From: Lethocerus indicus
Lineage: Eukaryota; Arthropoda; Insecta; Hemiptera; Belostomatidae
Reading direction: 5' to 3'
Assembly (NCBI GenBank): GCA_019843655.1
Contig: JACDQD010000002.1
Span: 1,870,585-1,934,584, forward strand
Length of the DNA stretch: 64,000 nucleotides
Shown here: in pieces, positions 58,501 to 64,000 of the stretch
How the letters are laid out: every line of letters starts with the position of its first letter
How positions within the stretch are numbered: the stretch's first letter is position 1
The notes under the pieces: generated by a model
Told to the model about the DNA's origin: nothing
Seen by the model: the letters and a program-made list of their open reading frames with translations, nothing else
Databases searched by the model: none
Position numbers and translations under genes: made by a program

Positions 58501-61500
58501 TTACATCTCCTATTCACAGAACAAAAGGATATCAGGGCGAGTGACGAAGGAGACACGAGCCCTCCTGCATCCTTTGAGATATGCATGGGCTCCAAGTCGG
58601 ATACCTCGCACTTCAATTCGATCCGAGCATTATTATTGACGCGAACGGTACAGGTACCGCGATACGGTGACCCGCGTGTGTTCAATTCATATTCGAAAAT
58701 TAAGGGAAATTAGAGTTGTCGACGCATATAGCCAGTATATCAGGCCTATGATCCAATAGTAGAGACGTATGAGGTGGTTCGTTCGAAGTTACGGCTTTCG
58801 CGTATTCCGATACGTCCGAACCGACCGGAAGGTTTACACCGGGAACCTAAATTACAGAGGAGTAACAACGGGTCAATAAAGAGGAGAGTCGGGCCGAGAA
58901 GTGAACGCCGGCGGTATGGAGAGAATGAAGAGGTAAGAATGAAAGGGAATGGGCCCGTCCGGTCTATATTGGCAAATATCGGGGGTTGGGGTTGGAGGGT
59001 TGGAGGTTGGAGGTGCCGGGGCCCACACCTCCGTCCAATTCCCACTCCAATATAAAACACTTGACCGTGGTGGGGGGGAGGGAGGGAGGGGCAGCCCACT
59101 TGACCGGGCCCAGCCGACACTTGCACTTCGACCCTTGCCCTCTCCCACCGCTTTTTTTCACCTCCGGCCGGCCCTCCGGGACTAAATTGAGTACAACTGT
59201 TGTCCGACTTCCTGCGTTCCTTATCGCCTATAATTTATAATACCCAGAAATATATATATATAAGTCCCCCTTATACGCCCGGATTTTATATATACGTTTC
59301 GTCCGAGCCGTTTCCGACGCACTTTATTCCGGCCCTATGGCACATTTATTTATAAATGGTGGCGTACGTTCTTTTTTGTTCTATAACACTAATTTTTGGG
59401 CGACACTGTATTTAATCATTTTTATTTAGCCAGCTATTTATTTATTCACAAATCGCGATTAAAAATATTTCCATTAAAATCGTTGAGAATTGATGGAAAT
59501 TTTACCGTTTGTTTATACGTTTTGTCTTACTCGTTTCAAATTTCGAATGAAGAAAAAGTTGACCTAAAAATATTCATCTTTGGTACCATCCTGTATCACT
59601 AATTAGCTAGCCCTAGTTTTTTCGATATTTTTATTTAGGGGCGTAATTAGATTTAGCCGTTATCCGCTATTGATATTTATAATCATGGCGCTTTAAACAA
59701 TGTATCTTAAAAAATTGTCCACTTTTCGACTAAAGCGATATTATGGCTTGGAATAATTTTGACGAAAAATTGGGATTTCTCATTAAATGAATGCTTTATA
59801 ATGAAACTGTAATAGGGATCCGTTGGCATGCCCATAAGAGATCTCCAGGACCGTTGTTTTCTTATATAGCTTTTATTTTTATTTAATTAAGCTGAAATGT
59901 TTCCCAATTTTTTTTATTTTAATAATGAGCCTTAATTAGCGAAGTGGAATACCTCGGTCGAACTAAATGGAATAAAAAAGGCTGGTTCATTATCATTATC
60001 ATTATTATTAGTTTCTTAATTTTCTACACAATTTACTTTCAGTCATGTATTAACTTTATTTCAGTTGATGTATTATACACGATCAAAAAGGCGCTTTGGT
60101 ATATATATCTCAAACAAACTTTTCTCTGTTGTAAAATGTGAACACAGCCTTTGAACACTGAAGAAATCTGACGTTATATTTAAAACATACCTAGGATTAT
60201 CATAATAGAAAGTTGAATAAATGGAATGAAGTGTAACTTTTTTATGCAGTAGTTTTGCACACAACCCGAATAAAAATGGGTAAAATGTTAAGTAAACGGT
60301 TTTGTATAATGTTCGGGGTGTTGGTGGAGTAGCGAGGAGGGACTTTTCTCCAGGAGGCGCTACTGCAAGAGAGGGAAAATAGGCAGCTCCTGGGGGCGGA
60401 TTTCTTCCCGGCCATTAGGCCGTTTTCGCCTGGAGAAGATATTTGCCCAGATTGTCCCTACGCCTTACTTTTTCCCCGTTTTTTTTTCTCTCTCTCTCTC
60501 CCCCAGCTCACGATTTTTCCTCCACTCCGCCGTTGGGCCGGCCACGTTCTCGTCCCTATGCTAATAAGTGAGCTAAATGGGTCGGCTTCCGTGAGAACGG
60601 CGAAACTAACCCGGGTCGCCCGAATTGCAGTTGGGAAATAGTTTAATTAAGATCGACCCGAGGTCCGCTCGACCCTATCCTTGTTTACGTTGTATTAGGC
60701 GTACTGGAGAGTTAGCGGCACCTTAATGTGTTTATGGCTGTAACTGGAAATTTAATTAGCCCGAATAAAATTAATCGGAAGTTTCTGTGTCAAGAACCGA
60801 CCGCCGGAAGGTTAAATTTCCTGCAGAAAGTTTCGACCCGGCCTACAGTGAATAAACATAAATAAACCCATTAAAGAATAGAGTTTTAAAAAATTCTACT
60901 CGATTCTTAATTACCAGCTTTTAAAATATTTGATTTCGTACTACAAGTTGTACTATCACATTAGCCTGTTGGTAAATGAAAATGGACTAACTGTTGAAAG
61001 TTTGAAATAGTGGAGTGGCCAAAGTTAGCGATTCGGAGCGCAATAAAAAATTCAGTTCAACTCACCTTTTCTATCCGAACCCATTAGTCCTTCTTCTTAT
61101 CTGTTTAACCACAAGCAATAAACCATGCCGAAGTTTGGAACCTACTGATATTGAAAGTGCATTCTTTGCGAGTAAGCATTTTCAACGTAATTCAGCCAAA
61201 GTAATTCTTCTTAGCAATAACAACAACTGCTAAACTGAGATCGTCACTTATTGCTAGTTGCCGTTTTCTGGCCTCATTTTTATTCATAGATTCAAATGGG
61301 GGTCACTATTGCATGTCCCGAGGTCACGCTGCTTATATAATAGTAATTATGCCCCTTAAATAGTACAAATATATAATTTAATATTATTGCAAAAGTGCAA
61401 ACAGACCGCCACCGGGGACAGAAAAAACGTTCTTCATTTTCAGAAATAAAAAGATTAGCGATAGAGTCTAAGCCGGAGGGCAAACAGACTAAGTTCGCAT

Positions 61501-62249
61501 TGCAGTGGAATAACGAATGGAAACCCTCGAGATATTTGCCTAGGTCTCGCCCTTTTCCAGTCGGCCATATTTTTTTCTCCCGTCCATTCTAAAACTCGCT
61601 TCAACGAATCGCGTTCCACTTTTAATTTTTAATTTGGGCCTAACCCCTTTTCGGGGCAGGATATAATTCACTACACGGTCGGAGTCGGAATCGTTTCTGA
61701 AAAAAAAAAAAACAGAACGATTCGATTAATTAGCCTAATTTTCAAATTCAAATGAACCGTTCGGGAACGGGCAAATGAGGCTCCACAACTCGTTAATTAC
61801 AATCGGACGTACGCAGTTTTAAAAAGGTTAAACCGTAGTAAAACCTTATCGATTATCAGCTGTAGTGGCGGCCGACTCCCGTTTCGGATTATTTTAAATA
61901 TATAAAATAGATTTAATGTCCCAATTAAAAAGCTGAAACGCGCAAAAACATATTCGACTGTGGGGAGGGGGCCCGGCCCAAATCAAACAATGTCCAATCA
62001 ATTATTGAAGGGGAATTGTTCCCAGAACGTGTACACAGCAAAAAACCGTTGAATAGCCTTTTGTCCGGGAATAATTTTCTTCCGAAAGAATCACAACTAA
62101 TGGGTCTATAATTATTGGCGACAGGTAGCCGCGTTTGGACAGAGATAAGTAACAATGAGAATTAGTTTAACAATACCATTCAGCTTCGCACAATACTTGC
62201 TACCAACTCTCGTCCGTGTAACTTTCTGCCCGTTCGTTTCTGCATTGTA

Positions 62250-62286
62250 TCGGTTCCGGTTTCTCGCCATCGCCAGTAGCGCCGCG
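62250..62286. repeat. fragment of the main dispersed repeat family
   Basis: CCGGTTTC, CTCGCCATC and CAGTAGCGCCG occur in the same order as in the conserved block of copies A to D, with a short internal deletion. The ends of the element are not present. Confidence 0.5.
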
Positions 62287-63009
62287 TTATCAATTTAGTC
62301 GGAAACTGTGGCGAATTGTAGGCCGAACGATACGGCCGGACTAATCAGTGTTACGCAGTTCGGTCGTCACGAAAAGATATCGTCACGAGATGTGCGTACG
62401 CACGCTTGTAGGACGCAGTACGGCAGTCTTCCTCCCTCCCCTCTGTTTGTACTAGTAATGAAGAGAATGCCGAGATTGTGCCTCGAGGATAGATGAGATA
62501 AAGGGACAAGTGCGTGCGGGTGAATGATGTTTCTGGAGCATTGTTGTAACAAGGAGGCGGTGTATTTTGCCTGCGTGTGTGCCGTCCTATCGATCCATAT
62601 TTGGGGTTGTGTGCGTGTCAGAACGGGGTCGCTGTCTCCAGAATTTGGCCCAAAGGTGTAATTCAACCGACTAACTGTCTCCATCTCTCATCTCCATCCT
62701 CTCCCCATCTCACGATCTCCGGCCGGAGCTATCTCCGGCCCTCTCACTCATCATATTCACCCCTCTTGTTCTGGAGCTTCTGTTGTCTTCGCCGACTCCC
62801 CCCGCTTGGTGGGGCCGGGGCTGTTGACACACGACTCGGCACAATTCTCCACTGTTTCCCCAACAGTATAAATCCTGGCGGTTTCAATTAGCCCAGTTAA
62901 TTCGAAATCGGACCGCGTCACAAACCCTCCAGCCGGTGGTCCGTCAACTTTCGTTTCCAAAATACAGACACAGTATTTTCTCCGAATTTGCGACACTTTC
63001 CTTCAATTA

Positions 63010-63553
63010 TATTGGGTTGACAACTAAGTAATTGCGGAATTCAGCAACAAGTACGTCAACATCTTTGCACAGATAAGATTCTTTGATATGTTATTATTTG
63101 GTCCTTTCTAAACCATTCGGTATCAAAATTACATTGACCGGTTGAATTGTGTGTGCATAAAAGCTAAAACACGGTGAACCGAAGTGAGCATTTCCGTAAC
63201 ATTTTGCTTTTTTATTAAGGTGTTAATGCCTCACGGGCTCATACAAAGTTGTACGCTGTGTACGGTGATGCTTAAAAGAACGGCAGTGTCAGTACCGGTT
63301 CGCAAAATTCCGGTCGGGGGATTTTTCATTAAAAGACGAGGAGCGCACTGGACGTCCAGTGGAGGTCGATGATGACCGAATAAAGGCTATTATTGATTCG
63401 GATTGAAGGGACATTGCAGAGAAGCTGAATGTATCTTATACGCGCATTCAAAACCATCTACGTCTTATCATTGCAAAGATGTTGACGTAGTTAAAAGTAT
63501 GTACAACGCCACTTGTTGGTGAACTCCGCATTTACTTAGTTGTCAACCCAATA
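63010..63553 (+). mobile_element. non-autonomous mariner, internally deleted (copy N2)
   Basis: The 540-bp element at 63012-63551 has matching ends (TTGGGTTGACAACTAAGTAA at the left and the complement ending CTTAGTTGTCAACCCAA at the right) and exact TA duplications at 63010-63011 and 63552-63553. Subterminal sequence is also inverted: AAGTACGTCAACATCTTTGC near 63049 against its partner near 63472. The coding remnant, the internal deletion and the premature stop are those of the copy at 38135-38654. The better-preserved ends suggest it is the younger of the two. Confidence 0.9.
63215..63470 (+). pseudogene. mariner transposase N-terminal fragment (copy N2)
   Basis: With two small frame disruptions near 63270, the sequence encodes the same HTKLYAVY, QYRFAKFRSGDF and SLKDEERTGRPVEVDDDRIK blocks as the copy at 38297-38509. 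It ends at the same TGA after IIDSD, and AEKLNVSYTRIQNHLR follows in frame. The catalytic domain is missing. It is not functional as a transposase. Confidence 0.75.
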
Positions 63554-64000
63554 AATTAAATTTCACGATAACCGTTAAATAGGCTCGTAAACTCGCCGCC
63601 TATTTCAATAGGCAATTTACAGTTATCTCAAGGAAACCAATCCAAAATTAGCTACGAGATTAGTGTAAATGCACAGTTAAAGAAGCCTACACCCCCGACT
63701 CCTCAAAATCCAATTCAACCCCCATCGAACCGAAGTCGTGACAAATTAATTCCGTAATTGCCCGAGTGTTGGCCGCAGAAAGCCGGCGGATTTAGTCTGA
63801 GGGAGTTAGCGTTAAATGAGATTCATTTTATAACTGCTTTCGGCCCATAATGAACTCGGGCGGTGCGGTATGTCGGTATAAACCTGACAGCGCCTGCTCC
63901 CCCCCCCCGTCTTGACTAATGAGCGAGAATGGGGGTTGAGGCTGCGATGAGGGTGATAGGGTGGTCTTGAGGTACTTCAGGGGGGTCTGAATTCAGATTT
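63554..64000. other. non-coding stretch
   Basis: No gene, RNA or clear repeat is seen up to the window end. Confidence 0.5.

Larger units (their letters stand above)
51513..63009. other. long non-coding stretch with simple repeats
   Basis: No gene is supported. A short imperfect repeat of GGTTAAA-type sequence lies at about 51755-51890. GT and CA microsatellites are at 54043-54065 and 55518-55535. G-rich tracts occur at 54159-54191 and near 55990-56010. A fragment of the main repeat family is at 62250-62286. The 172-codon minus-strand frame at 54793-55311 shows no recognisable domain or splice structure. The 57500-59200 part is rich in G/C homopolymers and holds many overlapping chance frames. 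Confidence 0.45.

Noticed and set aside
1..64000. CRISPR arrays, operons, ribosomal RNA genes, prophage
   Set aside because: None of their signatures is present; the sequence is of animal nuclear type.

Overview
The window reads as animal (metazoan) nuclear DNA, most likely from an arthropod-like invertebrate. It contains no prokaryotic-style gene array. Open frames are short and overlap on both strands. Long A+T-rich stretches alternate with G/C-homopolymer-rich stretches. TA, CT and CA microsatellites are common, and there are decayed mariner, piggyBac and other cut-and-paste transposons. The only promoter-like block has a TCAGT initiator of the arthropod type. The species cannot be named from the sequence.

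Layout. At 1-1900 there is a mariner relic (941-1720, minus strand). At 1900-2303 a CpG-rich island carries a near-consensus CTCF-type site, a TCAGTT initiator and a short open frame that looks like the first coding exon of a secreted protein (2237-2303, plus), followed by a splice donor. From 2304 to about 45600 the sequence looks intronic or intergenic, with repeats set into it. The main repeat family has five clear copies (about 13982, 15610, 18768, 21880 and 36342) and one fragment (62250). Its copies have inverted ends and a conserved hairpin block, and at least two are flanked by 14-bp direct repeats. Other insertions are an inverted second copy of the mariner relic (16466-17043), a TTAA-flanked MITE candidate (24570-24933), a transposase tail (28961-29270) and an internally deleted mariner (38135-38654).

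At 44068-44182 (minus) and at 45625-45732 plus 46000-46063 (plus) there are splice-bounded open stretches that may be exons; none matches a family I recognise. From 46116 to the end the sequence is again non-coding in appearance. It holds a 70-85 bp direct duplication (49820/50091), a well-preserved but internally deleted piggyBac element with intact TTAA duplications (50963-51508), G-quadruplex-prone tracts and a second copy of the deleted mariner (63012-63551).

No complete functional gene can be defined. The best reading is one promoter and first exon followed by a very long intron or gene-poor region colonised by non-autonomous mobile elements. Transposon calls rest on terminal repeats, target duplications and recognisable transposase peptides, and are the firmest part of the annotation. 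Exon calls are tentative. Most of the other open frames, including the longest ones, look like chance.
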